Counted from the first letter of the stretch, positions 35,323-43,502 are shown. The stretch is DNA of 64,000 nt from Fusicatenibacter_A intestinipullorum (GCA_019117495.1 DWZP01000005.1:41695-105694); one strand, 5' to 3'. The notes: generated by a model not told the origin, from the sequence alone. Program-made: numbers and translations.

Positions 35323-36936
35323 ATGGATTTCGGTTTTAATCCCTTACAATATAAATACCCTTCGCGCCGCAGCGTAATGTACGGCACAAAGGGCATGGTT
35401 TGCAGCAGCCAGCCGCTGGCAGCGCAGGCCGGGCTTGATATGATTAAAAAAGGCGGCAACGCCGTTGATGCCGCTGTTGCAACCGCCATTGCGCTTACAA
35501 TTTTAGAACCTACCAGCAACGGGCTTGGCAGCGACGCCTTTGCCCAGGTGTGGGTTGGCGGCAAATTATACGGCTTAAACGGCAGCGGTTATGCGCCTGA
35601 GCTTTTAACACCGGACTGTGCGGCATTAAAAGATAAAACGGCAATTCCCGAGCGCGGCTGGGAATCGGTAACGGTTCCGGGTGCGGTATCTGCCTGGGCA
35701 GAACTGCACAAACGCTTTGGCAGGCTGCCTTTTGCCGAACTGTTTGCACCGGCGATTGAATACGCCGAAAACGGTTATCCGGTATCGCCGGTTATCAGCC
35801 GCTTATGGCATGAAGGCCTTGGCGTTTTTGCTCCGTATAAAAATAACGCGGCCTTTAAAGGCTGGTTTGATACTTTTACTGAAAACGGCGAAACCCCGGC
35901 AGCCGGCACAGTTGCCAAACTGCCCAAACAGGCTAAAACGCTGCGCCTTATTGCCGGTAGCTACGGCGAAGCCTTTTACCGCGGCGAAATTGCCGAAGCT
36001 ATTGATGAATTTTCGCGCAGCACAGGCGGCTATATCCGCAAAAGCGATTTAGCTGCTTACCGTGCCGAATGGGTAGAGCCAATCAGCATTGATTACCGCG
36101 GTTACCGTGTATGGGAACTGCCTCCTAACGGGCACGGCATTGTGGCGTTAATGGCGCTTAATATTTTAAAAGGTTTTGAACACGGCAGCAAAGATTGTGC
36201 CGAAAACCTGCACCATGAAATTGAAGCCATGAAGCTTGCCTACGCCGACGGCAGAAAATACGTTGCCGACCCGCGTTATATGAAAGCGCAGGTTAAAGAG
36301 CTGCTAAGTGATGAATATACGGCAAAACGCCGCGCACTTATTGGCGAACAGGCAATTATGCCTAGGCCCGGCAATCCGTTCTGCGGCGGTACTGTATATC
36401 TGTGTACGGCAGACGGCGAAGGCAACATGGTTTCGTATATCCAAAGCAATTTTCAGGGCTTTGGCAGCGGCATAGTTGTGCCGGATTACGGCATTGCCTT
36501 TAACGACAGGGCCTCCGGCTTTACGCTTGACCCGCAGCACGACGATTACCTTGTACCGCTGAAAAAACCATATCATACAATTATACCGGGCTTTTTAACA
36601 AAAGACGGCAAAGCCGTGGGCCCGTTTGGCGTAATGGGCGGTTACATGCAGCCGCAGGGGCACTTGCAGGTTATCCATAACGTAATTGATTTTGGCATGA
36701 ACCCCCAGGAAGCACTGGACTGCCCGCGCTGGCAGTGGATTGAAGGCAAAAAAGTTATGGTTGAAGCAGGCGTTGGCGAAGAATTAATTAACGCTTTGCG
36801 CGCCCGCGGGCACGAACTTATCGTAACCGATGACTTTATTGACTTTGGCCGCGGCCAGATGATTTGGCGCAATGATGACGGCGTGCTTGTTGGCGCAACA
36901 GAACCCCGCGCCGATGGCATGGTTGCCGTTTGGTAA
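35323..36936 (+). CDS. Gamma-glutamyltransferase family protein, apparently cytosolic
   Basis: A 537-residue Ntn-hydrolase family member. The N-terminal half has AGLDMIKKGGNAVDAAVATA and GLGSDAFAQVW; the predicted autocleavage nucleophile is T357 in CGGTVYLCTADGEGN, followed by GFGSGIVV, FNDRASGF and PFGVMGGYMQPQGHLQ. There is no signal peptide, unlike periplasmic GGTs, so an intracellular role in gamma-glutamyl or acylase chemistry is likely; the substrate is unknown. It is co-directional with eno and may be co-transcribed. Confidence 0.88.
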   Translation: MDFGFNPLQYKYPSRRSVMYGTKGMVCSSQPLAAQAGLDMIKKGGNAVDAAVATAIALTILEPTSNGLGSDAFAQVWVGGKLYGLNGSGYAPELLTPDCAALKDKTAIPERGWESVTVPGAVSAWAELHKRFGRLPFAELFAPAIEYAENGYPVSPVISRLWHEGLGVFAPYKNNAAFKGWFDTFTENGETPAAGTVAKLPKQAKTLRLIAGSYGEAFYRGEIAEAIDEFSRSTGGYIRKSDLAAYRAEWVEPISIDYRGYRVWELPPNGHGIVALMALNILKGFEHGSKDCAENLHHEIEAMKLAYADGRKYVADPRYMKAQVKELLSDEYTAKRRALIGEQAIMPRPGNPFCGGTVYLCTADGEGNMVSYIQSNFQGFGSGIVVPDYGIAFNDRASGFTLDPQHDDYLVPLKKPYHTIIPGFLTKDGKAVGPFGVMGGYMQPQGHLQVIHNVIDFGMNPQEALDCPRWQWIEGKKVMVEAGVGEELINALRARGHELIVTDDFIDFGRGQMIWRNDDGVLVGATEPRADGMVAVW

Positions 36937-36944
36937 AATAAAAA

Positions 36945-37013
36945 ATATGCTCCCGTTAGAACCGGCAGTTAAAAATAAAACTTCCGGAAAGCTAATGGGA
37001 GCATATCGTTTTT
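36945..37013. terminator. Bidirectional terminator between the GGT-like gene and the convergent sigma-like gene
   Basis: A 15 bp stem ATATGCTCCCGTTAG with CTAATGGGAGCATAT (one wobble), containing an inner CCGG/CCGG pairing, followed by CGTTTTT and preceded by an A run. Confidence 0.85.
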
Positions 37014-37030
37014 ATAAAGAAAAATCTAAG

Positions 37031-37702
37031 TTAAGCAATATTGCTGCGTAAGTTTTTTAAGGCCTGCTTATGGTGTTTTGTAACCATGGCAGGCGAGCAG
37101 TTTAACAGCTCGGCAGCTTCCCTGCCGCTGTAACCATTTATGTAAAGCGCTTCAATAGTCTGCCGCTGTTTGGTAGTTAACTTATTAAGTGCTAAATTTA
37201 ATAAAATACTTAATTCCTCACGTTCAATAACATCGTCGCTGAACTCGGCGCCTTCTGCCTCACCATCGGGCAGGGGCGCTTTTTTATTTTCATCAGCCCA
37301 TACTTTTTTAACTTCGTCGTACAGCGCAAAGTGTATTCTGCACCTTACATATCCTGCAAAATGCTCGTAATCAGCGCCGTTGTATGTTAATACAAGCTCA
37401 ATAAATTTTAACCTTGCAAGGCTTAAACCCTCCTCAAAACCAAGGGCGTTGTAAAACATATCGCGGCGCATTTCACTGCGGAACAAAGGTTCAAAAGATA
37501 TGCAAAGGTGTTCCAAAGCCTGCTTGTCACCATTTTGGGCGGCAGTAATTAAATTTTTGGTTTCATTTGCCAAAGTGGTAAAAGTTTTGCGCTGTACGGT
37601 TTTAGGTATAATATCCATTTCCGGCACGGCAGGTTTAGGCTTTGGCGTTTTAGGCACCGCGTTAGTAAATAAAAAGTTTTTTCTGTTTTGGTAATTATTC
37701 AA
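37031..37702 (-). CDS. Sigma-70 family-like regulator, divergent from the autotransporter
   Basis: A 224-residue protein. Residues about 55-145 look like a degenerate sigma region 2 (ITAAQNGDKQALEHL, FEEGLSLARLKFIELV); residues about 170-224 are a clear region 4 HTH (LTTKQRQTIEALYINGYSGREAAELLNC). The start is TTG at 37702: AGGGGG lies 7 bases before it, and the promoter at 37769-37798 lies inside the longer frame. It could be an ECF-type sigma factor for the neighbouring surface genes; that is inference. Confidence 0.75.
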   Translation of the reverse strand: MNNYQNRKNFLFTNAVPKTPKPKPAVPEMDIIPKTVQRKTFTTLANETKNLITAAQNGDKQALEHLCISFEPLFRSEMRRDMFYNALGFEEGLSLARLKFIELVLTYNGADYEHFAGYVRCRIHFALYDEVKKVWADENKKAPLPDGEAEGAEFSDDVIEREELSILLNLALNKLTTKQRQTIEALYINGYSGREAAELLNCSPAMVTKHHKQALKNLRSNIA

Positions 37703-37768
37703 AAATAAACCCCCTGTTAAAGTAATAAGCCGTTTAGCGGTGCGCACCCAAAAAGCGGCGTAAGCAAG

Positions 37769-37798
37769 ATTATAACCGAAGGCTTGGCAGTTTGTAAA
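37769..37798 (-). promoter_or_regulatory. Promoter of the sigma-like gene
   Basis: On the minus strand TTTACA (37798-37793), 18 bp spacer, TATAAT (37774-37769). It lies about 65 bases before the TTG start and fixes that start. Confidence 0.75.
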
Positions 37799-37902
37799 GA
37801 GTTTGTTGAAAAAATTTGTAAAAAATAAAAAAGAGCGAATTAACATAAACCAAGTTACCAGTTGGCAAGATACGTAAAAGAAAGACAAAAAAATAAAGTA
37901 AG

Positions 37903-37933
37903 GTCTTGCCGGGGGGGAAGAACGTGGTATAAT
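37903..37933 (+). promoter_or_regulatory. Poly-G spacer promoter of the autotransporter
   Basis: GTCTTGC at 37903-37909 (TTGCCG as -35, 37906-37911), a run of seven G (37911-37917), and TGGTATAAT with TATAAT at 37928-37933; the spacer is 16 bp. The same layout, with eight G, precedes the polysaccharide operon at 61500. Gain or loss of a G would change the spacer. Confidence 0.75.
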
Positions 37934-37941
37934 TTTAGTAA

Positions 37942-38074
37942 AGAGATAGAGGACGCTTTATCTCTGCAAAATCAGCAAAGTTAAACCTGCAAACCCTTTG
38001 AGGAATGTGGCGCCGCGGTAACATTCCCTGATGGCTTACAGAGAAAAGGTATTTAAAGGCGCGCGCTTTTAAAT
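37942..38074 (+). promoter_or_regulatory. Structured 5' leader of the autotransporter mRNA
   Basis: In order: hairpin AGAGATA/TATCTCT (37942-37965); a compact three-way junction with P1 ATCAG/CTGAT (37971-37975 and 38028-38032), P2 CAAAG/CTTTG (37976-37980 and 37996-38000) and P3 GGAATGT/ACATTCC (38002-38008 and 38021-38027); then ATTTAAA/TTTAAAT (38051-38074) just before the ribosome site. It matches no riboswitch class I know. Confidence 0.55.
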
Positions 38075-38099
38075 AAAACAAATGGGAAAGGTGATAAGG

Positions 38100-41000
38100 A
38101 TGGCAAGCAAAAAAAGTAAAATTTTGGCAATGGCATTATGCGCAAGTGTAATGACCGGTATTTATGCTAGTCCGGTAATGGCAGGTCAGGTTACTGGCTT
38201 GAGAGATAGTACTAATACTGTATTAACGGCTGACGACACCGTTTCTATCAATGGTGTAGAATTTACAGGAACAGGTACAGGTGTTGATGGTAAAGTTATA
38301 GCTGCTGGCGGTAAATTTACACAATTAACCGTTACTAGTGGCATGGAAATTACCGAAGGCAAACTGACTGTAGGTGTTACTAGTGCTACTATCATAGATT
38401 CAGCTAATGGTAACACTGTAGTAGGTGGTACTTTGACAGCTAATGGTCTTGCTAGCCTTAAAGGTGGCTTGAATGTAAGCGGTGATGCTGGCTTGACTGT
38501 AAGCGGTGATGCTACTGTTCATGGCAAGTTGACTGCTGCTGATGGTTTGGAAGTAACCAATCATGGTATTAAGGTTGTAGAAGGTGGTTTAACTGTTGTT
38601 GAAGGTACTACTGACATTCAAGACCGCTTGACTGTAAGCGGTGGTGCTACTGTTAATGGTGGCTTGACTGTAGATACTGATAGATTTGTAGTAGATGGTG
38701 TAACTGGCAATACTACTGTAGGCGGTACTTTAGATGTAACCGGCGAAACTACTCTTAAAAATGGTGCAACAGTTCAAAATGGCTTGACTGTAACCGGTGG
38801 CAACTTTACAGTAGATGCTGACGGCAATACTACTGTTGGCGGCACTTTGACAGCAGGTGCAACCACTGTTGGCAGCCTGACTTCTACCGGCAAAGCAACA
38901 GTAGGCGGTGCTTTAGAAGTAACCGGCGAAACTACTCTTGCAGGCTTGACAGCAGGTGCAACCACTGTTGACAGCCTGACTGTTGAAGGCGTAGCTAAAG
39001 TTAACAGCTTGGAAGTTGCTAACAGTGCTACTGTTGGCGACAAACTGACTGTTGGCAATGGATTAGATGTAACTGGTAATGCATTGCTCAATAATGATTT
39101 GACCGTTAATGGCGCTACCGAACTGAATGGTGCTGTAACCGTTGGCGGCGAAGCTACATTTAATGAAAAAGCTACTTTCAATGGTAAAGCTATTTTTAAT
39201 GAAGACATAGATGTAAACGGTTTTGCTAAGGTTAACGGTGAATTGACTGTTAATGGAGCTACTAAAGTAAATAACAATTTAACTGTTAATGGTGATGCTT
39301 TAGTTAACGGCAGCTTAGATATCAGCAACGGTAAATTTAAAGTGTATGCAGATGGTAATACTGAATTTATCGGTAACTTGAATATCGGTCATGACGCATT
39401 TGAAGTAACTGCAGCTGACGGCTCCTTCAGTGCAGCTCGTGAAAATTTCAAAGTATCTGCTGATGGCGTTATTAATGCCGATTCCTTGTACTTGAAAACT
39501 TATGGAGGCGGTACCGTAGAAGTTGGTAAAGCTCTTCAAGCTTTGACTGACGCTAAACTTCCTGACAAAGTTGGCGGCATTGAACGTGATCCTCTTGATC
39601 CGTCTGTTCCTGCTGGTGAAGGCGTAACTACTATCGAAGGCATGGCTAAATTTGATAGCGAAGGTATGACTATTGGTAATACTGTTGTAACTGATGGCAA
39701 AATCACTGTTGGTACTGTTGGTGCAGAGGACGACCAAACCATTATTGATGGCGGCGCAATAACTGCTAAAAGCTTACTGCTGGACGGCAAAAATGTAGGC
39801 GAAACTATTTTCGGCATTGACCGTGAAGGCGATGTTACTACTATTGAAGGTGTAACCAGCTTTGACGCTAATGGCATGAGCATTAAAGATGATGGCTTTG
39901 GTACAAGCTTAGGCGTAGCTGGTATGGACATTACTGCTGCTGGTGGCTTAAAAACAAGCTTCACTGCAGGCGGAGCAACTTTTGTTGGTGCAAGTGGCAC
40001 TACCACTATCGATGGTGGCGCGATTGAGACTACCACAATTAATGAAGTAAACTTCACTCAATGGCACAACGAAGTTGATGGTCGCTTAGACAAGCTTGAA
40101 TATAAAACTCAAAACATTAAAGGTTCTGAAGGAACTGCTGGCGGCGAAGGCGGCGAAGGCGGAGCACCTGGAACTGATGATGGATACACCGGCTTTGAAG
40201 GCGATGTAAATGTTGACAATGACGTAAATGTTGGTAATGATGTAAATGTTGGTAACCAAGTAACTGTTGGCGATGGTACCACTATTACTGACGGCAAAAT
40301 TGAAGTTGTTGATGAAACTGGTACCGGCACTACTATTACTGGTGGCGACATCGATGCCAATACCGGTTCTTTCGGTGGAGGTATTGAACTTGGCAATGGT
40401 GAAATCTCCATTGACAAAGAAAACGGCGGTACCACCATTGACAGAAATGAAATTAATACTGGAAACATCAATGCTGACACCGGCACCATCGGTGACGTTA
40501 CAATGGGTGATGGTTTGACTGTTACTGATGAAAATGGTAACCAAACCACTATTAATGGCGATGTAATTAATACTGGAACTATTAATGCTGAAAATGGTGA
40601 TTTCACTGGTAATGTAAATGTTGATGAAAAATTAACTGTTGGCGACAACACCACTATTACTGACGGCAATATCAATCTTGGCCGCGACAATGGCACCAAT
40701 ATTAACGCTGACGGCATGACAGTGGGCACTGGCGAAAATGCAACTTCCATTACAAATGATACCGTTAAAGCACAAAATGGCGATTTTGATAACTTAACAG
40801 CTGGCAGTGGTACTTTCGGTACTGGCAATAACAAGACCGTTATCAATAATGACGGCGTAACCGTAGGCGGCGAAAATGGTAGTAGCATTACCGGTGAAGG
40901 TATTACTGTTGGCGATAAAAACGGCGTATCCATTAAAAACGATGAAGTGCGTGTAGGCGGTGGCGAAGACGGCAAAGGCGGTTCTTACATGAATGATACC

Positions 41001-41513
41001 GACGTAGTAACCGGCGAAGGCGTAAGCCTTAACCAAACCGCTGAACGTGTTGGACACCTCGAAAACCGCGTAGGCAAACTGGAAGACCGCATTGACAAAG
41101 TTGGTGCAATGAGTGCAGCAATCGCTAACCTGCGTACCATGGGTTATGACCCTGCAGCTCCGACTGAAGTAGCAGTAGGCATTGGCCAGTACAGAGATGA
41201 AACCGGCGCAGCTTTGGGCCTCTTCCATTACCCGAACCGCGACTTCATGCTGAGCCTGTCCGTATCCACCAGCGGCGACGAAGTAATGGGCGGCATTGGT
41301 GCAACCTGGAAATTTGGCCGCAAATCTCCTGAAAAAGTAGCTGAAATTAAAAAAGCACAGGCAGAAGCAGATGCAAGAAGAGCAGAAGAAGCAAAACTTG
41401 CAAAAGCAGAAGAAATGAAACAAGCTGCCAAAGAAGCAAAAATTAAAGCACAGCAGGAACGCCATGCCAAACTTGCAGCAGAACGCGCAGCACAGGCAGA
41501 AGCAGCCAAATAA
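38100..41513 (+). CDS. Trimeric autotransporter-type surface protein with YadA-like anchor and C-terminal coiled tail
   Basis: A 1137-residue exported protein. Signal peptide about residues 1-28 (SKKSKILAMALCASVMTG ... SPVMA). The passenger is built of short Gly/Thr/Val/Asn repeats (patterns such as VNGGLTV, GDATVHGKL, NTTVGGTL), likely a parallel beta-roll. Near residue 670 is a short coiled coil, then Gly/Asp-rich repeats (DVNVGNDVNVGN). From about 975 come the coiled stalk (HLENRVGKLEDRIDKVGAM) and four anchor strands ending GGIGATWKFG. Unusually, 64 Ala/Lys/Glu-rich residues follow. The start at 38100 follows AAGGTGATAAGG. Passenger codon use is less biased than the anchor and neighbouring genes. 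Confidence 0.88.
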   Translation: MASKKSKILAMALCASVMTGIYASPVMAGQVTGLRDSTNTVLTADDTVSINGVEFTGTGTGVDGKVIAAGGKFTQLTVTSGMEITEGKLTVGVTSATIIDSANGNTVVGGTLTANGLASLKGGLNVSGDAGLTVSGDATVHGKLTAADGLEVTNHGIKVVEGGLTVVEGTTDIQDRLTVSGGATVNGGLTVDTDRFVVDGVTGNTTVGGTLDVTGETTLKNGATVQNGLTVTGGNFTVDADGNTTVGGTLTAGATTVGSLTSTGKATVGGALEVTGETTLAGLTAGATTVDSLTVEGVAKVNSLEVANSATVGDKLTVGNGLDVTGNALLNNDLTVNGATELNGAVTVGGEATFNEKATFNGKAIFNEDIDVNGFAKVNGELTVNGATKVNNNLTVNGDALVNGSLDISNGKFKVYADGNTEFIGNLNIGHDAFEVTAADGSFSAARENFKVSADGVINADSLYLKTYGGGTVEVGKALQALTDAKLPDKVGGIERDPLDPSVPAGEGVTTIEGMAKFDSEGMTIGNTVVTDGKITVGTVGAEDDQTIIDGGAITAKSLLLDGKNVGETIFGIDREGDVTTIEGVTSFDANGMSIKDDGFGTSLGVAGMDITAAGGLKTSFTAGGATFVGASGTTTIDGGAIETTTINEVNFTQWHNEVDGRLDKLEYKTQNIKGSEGTAGGEGGEGGAPGTDDGYTGFEGDVNVDNDVNVGNDVNVGNQVTVGDGTTITDGKIEVVDETGTGTTITGGDIDANTGSFGGGIELGNGEISIDKENGGTTIDRNEINTGNINADTGTIGDVTMGDGLTVTDENGNQTTINGDVINTGTINAENGDFTGNVNVDEKLTVGDNTTITDGNINLGRDNGTNINADGMTVGTGENATSITNDTVKAQNGDFDNLTAGSGTFGTGNNKTVINNDGVTVGGENGSSITGEGITVGDKNGVSIKNDEVRVGGGEDGKGGSYMNDTDVVTGEGVSLNQTAERVGHLENRVGKLEDRIDKVGAMSAAIANLRTMGYDPAAPTEVAVGIGQYRDETGAALGLFHYPNRDFMLSLSVSTSGDEVMGGIGATWKFGRKSPEKVAEIKKAQAEADARRAEEAKLAKAEEMKQAAKEAKIKAQQERHAKLAAERAAQAEAAK
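38720..38985 (+). repeat. Near-identical internal repeats in the autotransporter gene
   Basis: A unit reading roughly GGCGGT(A/G)CTTTAGA-GTAACCGGCGAAACTACTCTT occurs near 38721 and 38913, and GCAGGTGCAACCACTGTTG-CAGCCTGACT near 38852 and 38948. The identity at DNA level suggests recent duplication and a capacity for recombination. Looser repeats recur to about 40950 (for example near 40270 and 40640). Confidence 0.75.
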
Positions 41514-41563
41514 GAACAGCTTAACAAAGTAACTGTTTAAAACAGCAAACGAATTCTAAAGTT

Positions 41564-41593
41564 AATAAAGGCGGGTACAAACCCGCCTTTATT
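41564..41593 (+). terminator. Terminator of the autotransporter gene
   Basis: A perfect 13 bp stem AATAAAGGCGGGT/ACCCGCCTTTATT around ACAA. It separates the autotransporter from the small secreted protein genes, which must use another promoter; I see none that is convincing in 41594-41743. Confidence 0.85.
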
Positions 41594-41743
41594 ACTATAA
41601 CTAATTGCATATTAAACTATATACTGCCGCTACAGCATAACCAGTAGTATATACAGATGAAATTAAATAAAAATAACATCGTAAAAATAAAACAGTAAAT
41701 GGTTTAATCTAAAATCCTTACATAGCAGAAAGAAGGAAGAAGC

Positions 41744-42163
41744 ATGAAAAAACTCATCTTAACCTTAACCGCAATTTTTACCCTTGCCATAGCAGCCATA
41801 GGCTTTGCGGCAGACGGCGGCGACCTTAACAAAGAACAGCGCGCGGCAGAAAACTTTGTAGCAGCCTTTACTCTGGAAGCGCCTGCCTACAACCAGTTTG
41901 CGAGCGGCTTTGACGACACCTTAAAAGCCAAAGTAACAGAACAAGCCTATGACGTACTTAAAAAACAGGTACAGGAACGCTTCGGCAGATTAAAAGAAAG
42001 CAAATTCTACTCCTTCCAGCGTTATGACAACGTAGACTATGTAACCTACATAGGCAGCTTCAGCAAAGAAAAACTTGTAAGCATTACCTTTGCCTTCAAC
42101 AAAGAAAACAAAATGACAGACTTTGCCTTAAGCCCCATGCAGCAGAACGAAGAACAGAAATAA
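41744..42163 (+). CDS. Small secreted protein, DUF3887-like
   Basis: A 139-residue protein with a signal peptide (KKLILTLTAIFTLAIAAIGFAA, cleavage after about residue 23). The mature part (AENFVAAF, LKAKVTEQAYDVLKKQV, FYSFQRYDNVDYVTYIGSF) resembles the cystatin-like DUF3887 fold, but I am not certain. GAAGGAAGAAG precedes the start. It probably forms an operon with the next two genes. Confidence 0.7.
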   Translation: MKKLILTLTAIFTLAIAAIGFAADGGDLNKEQRAAENFVAAFTLEAPAYNQFASGFDDTLKAKVTEQAYDVLKKQVQERFGRLKESKFYSFQRYDNVDYVTYIGSFSKEKLVSITFAFNKENKMTDFALSPMQQNEEQK

Positions 42164-42176
42164 ACGGTAAAACACC

Positions 42177-42629
42177 ATGGGCAAACTAAAAGGACTAATG
42201 GCAACCTGCTTTACAGCGGCGGCACTGTGCATGCTGCCGCTGCCAACGCTGGCGCAGAGCTTGCTTGAAGCAGGGAAAACAGATGTAGGAGTGCTTTATA
42301 TAGACAGCGAGAGCGTAAGCACCGTAAAAAAAGACGGCAAATACTACCTTGCCTTCTTTGCCGAAGAAAAATATACAGACCAGACCTTTCTTGCAAGCTT
42401 AAGGCAGGGAGAAGACATGGCAGGGGCAGCATCAGCAGTAACGCTGTATTTATTTAACACCTTCGGCAATGAATACATAATAGGAGCAAACTACATAGTA
42501 GACAGCAAAGGAAAAGTATGCGCAGACCTTGGGGCAGACATGACGCCGGTAGACGCACGCAATAACGCAACCATGCGCAACGCCTACACAATGGCACTAA
42601 AAATACTTCAGCGCAAAAACGCAAAGTAA
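42177..42629 (+). CDS. Small secreted protein of unknown function
   Basis: A 150-residue protein with a signal peptide (LKGLMATCFTAAALCMLPLP, cleavage near LAQS). The mature part has VGVLYIDSESVSTVKKDGKYYLAFFAEEKY and a later NEYIIGANYIVDSKG; I recognise no family. It starts 13 bp after the previous gene and has no clear ribosome site, so translational coupling is likely. No cysteines for a lipobox at the cleavage point. Confidence 0.7.
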   Translation: MGKLKGLMATCFTAAALCMLPLPTLAQSLLEAGKTDVGVLYIDSESVSTVKKDGKYYLAFFAEEKYTDQTFLASLRQGEDMAGAASAVTLYLFNTFGNEYIIGANYIVDSKGKVCADLGADMTPVDARNNATMRNAYTMALKILQRKNAK

Positions 42630-42693
42630 AAATAAAGCAGCAGGCAAAAGCCCTGCTGCACAGCCAAAAACATATCAATACATACGAGGTGAT

Positions 42694-43047
42694 ATGGTGG
42701 AAATAAAAGAAATACCGTTTAACCAGACGATGCTGAAAAAAGCGGCGGGGGAAGATGAAATAGAGTACTATAACATCAACCAGCGTGACGAAAACGGAGG
42801 CAGGACGCTGGAACTTAAAATAACAGACAGCGAAGGCAGGCGCAAGGTAGTAGTGCTGGCCGACAGAGGGTTCTGTATAGAGGCAAGAGAGGTAGAGCTA
42901 AAGCCTTTCAGCGGCAGGGAAGAACGCAACAGAGAGATATGGCGTTTATATAATGAAGAACATTTAACGCAGGACTTTCTGGCAAACCTGTTCAGTATAA
43001 CACAGCCTTCCGTATCGCTGATTGTTAAGCAGATGAAAGCAAAATAA
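42694..43047 (+). CDS. Small HTH-containing protein
   Basis: A 117-residue cytosolic protein; GTG/ATG region after GAGGTGAT. The N-terminal 70 residues form beta-like strands (TLELKITDSEGRRKVVVLADRGF); the C-terminal EIWRLYNEEHLTQDFLANLF-SITQPSVSLIVKQM looks like a helix-turn-helix. It could regulate the surface locus or bind phage-type operators; no family was identified. It is 64 bp from the previous gene. Confidence 0.65.
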   Translation: MVEIKEIPFNQTMLKKAAGEDEIEYYNINQRDENGGRTLELKITDSEGRRKVVVLADRGFCIEAREVELKPFSGREERNREIWRLYNEEHLTQDFLANLFSITQPSVSLIVKQMKAK

Positions 43048-43051
43048 AAAA

Positions 43052-43082
43052 GGCTTAATCCGGCACATGCCGGGCTAAGCCC
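43052..43082 (-). terminator. Terminator of the minus-strand DUF1858 gene
   Basis: Stem GGCTTAGCCCGGC/GCCGGATTAAGCC (minus-strand reading, one mismatch region) followed on that strand by TTTTTTATTTT. Confidence 0.82.
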
Positions 43083-43102
43083 TTAAAACAGTTTTAAATT
43101 TT

Positions 43103-43137
43103 AAACCGCGGTGTTAAGCTGCGGTTTTATTTTTTTG
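43103..43137 (+). terminator. Terminator of the small HTH gene, overlapping the convergent gene
   Basis: AAACCGC/GCGGTTT hairpin followed by TATTTTTTT on the plus strand; the T run lies inside the 3' end of the DUF1858 gene. Confidence 0.75.
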
Positions 43138-43330
43138 CAGCTTCAATAGCTTTGTTGCAGTCGGCAATGAAAGCGTCAACATCAATGCCGTGGGCAGCAG
43201 CGCCCTGGCCGATGCTTTCAAAATGGGATGCCATGCAGCCAACGCAGCCGAGGCCGTATTCTGCAAAAACTTCTAAAATTTCAGGATGGTTTTGAACGGC
43301 ATCAATAATGCCGGTATCTTTGGTAAGCAT
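43127..43330 (-). CDS. DUF1858-domain small protein with CxxC-type motif
   Basis: A 67-residue protein of the DUF1858 family (also called hybrid-cluster-protein-associated redox disulfide domain). It begins TKDTGIIDAVQNHPEILEVFAEYGLGCVGCMAS, with the CVGC pair expected to form a redox disulfide or metal site. GGAGG lies 10 bases upstream. Partners are not visible here; it is transcribed alone. Confidence 0.88.
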   Translation of the reverse strand: MLTKDTGIIDAVQNHPEILEVFAEYGLGCVGCMASHFESIGQGAAAHGIDVDAFIADCNKAIEAAKK

Positions 43331-43393
43331 ATTTAATAATCCTCCTTAAAGCATAAATGCTAAATTATTTACTTTTTGCCTTTCGGCTTTTTT

Positions 43394-43399
43394 ATTATA
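43394..43399 (-). promoter_or_regulatory. Extended -10 promoter of the DUF1858 gene
   Basis: Minus-strand TGTGGTATAAT, with TATAAT at 43399-43394 and a TG extension; the -35 region is only T-rich. Confidence 0.55.
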
Positions 43400-43502
43400 C
43401 CACAGTTTGGCAAAAATAAAAGTTGCTTTAGGGTAACTTGCTTAAAAATATTTTTGCCAGCCGGTTAATTTACAAAAAAGTGCATTAATATGCATAATAA
43501 TA

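Noticed and set aside
38009..38022. GCCGCGGTAAC string resembling the 16S rRNA 530 loop
   Set aside because: Only the short core matches; flanks form a leader hairpin and no other rRNA sequence is present.
40109..40975. Long minus-strand frame (288 codons, Pro/Ser/Val-rich) inside the autotransporter gene
   Set aside because: It is the antisense reading of a Gly/Thr/Asn repeat; no start signals, and the plus-strand gene has signal peptide and anchor.
38100..41000. Regular repeats considered as a CRISPR array
   Set aside because: Repeats are coding, degenerate and in frame, without unique spacers of constant length; no cas genes are present.
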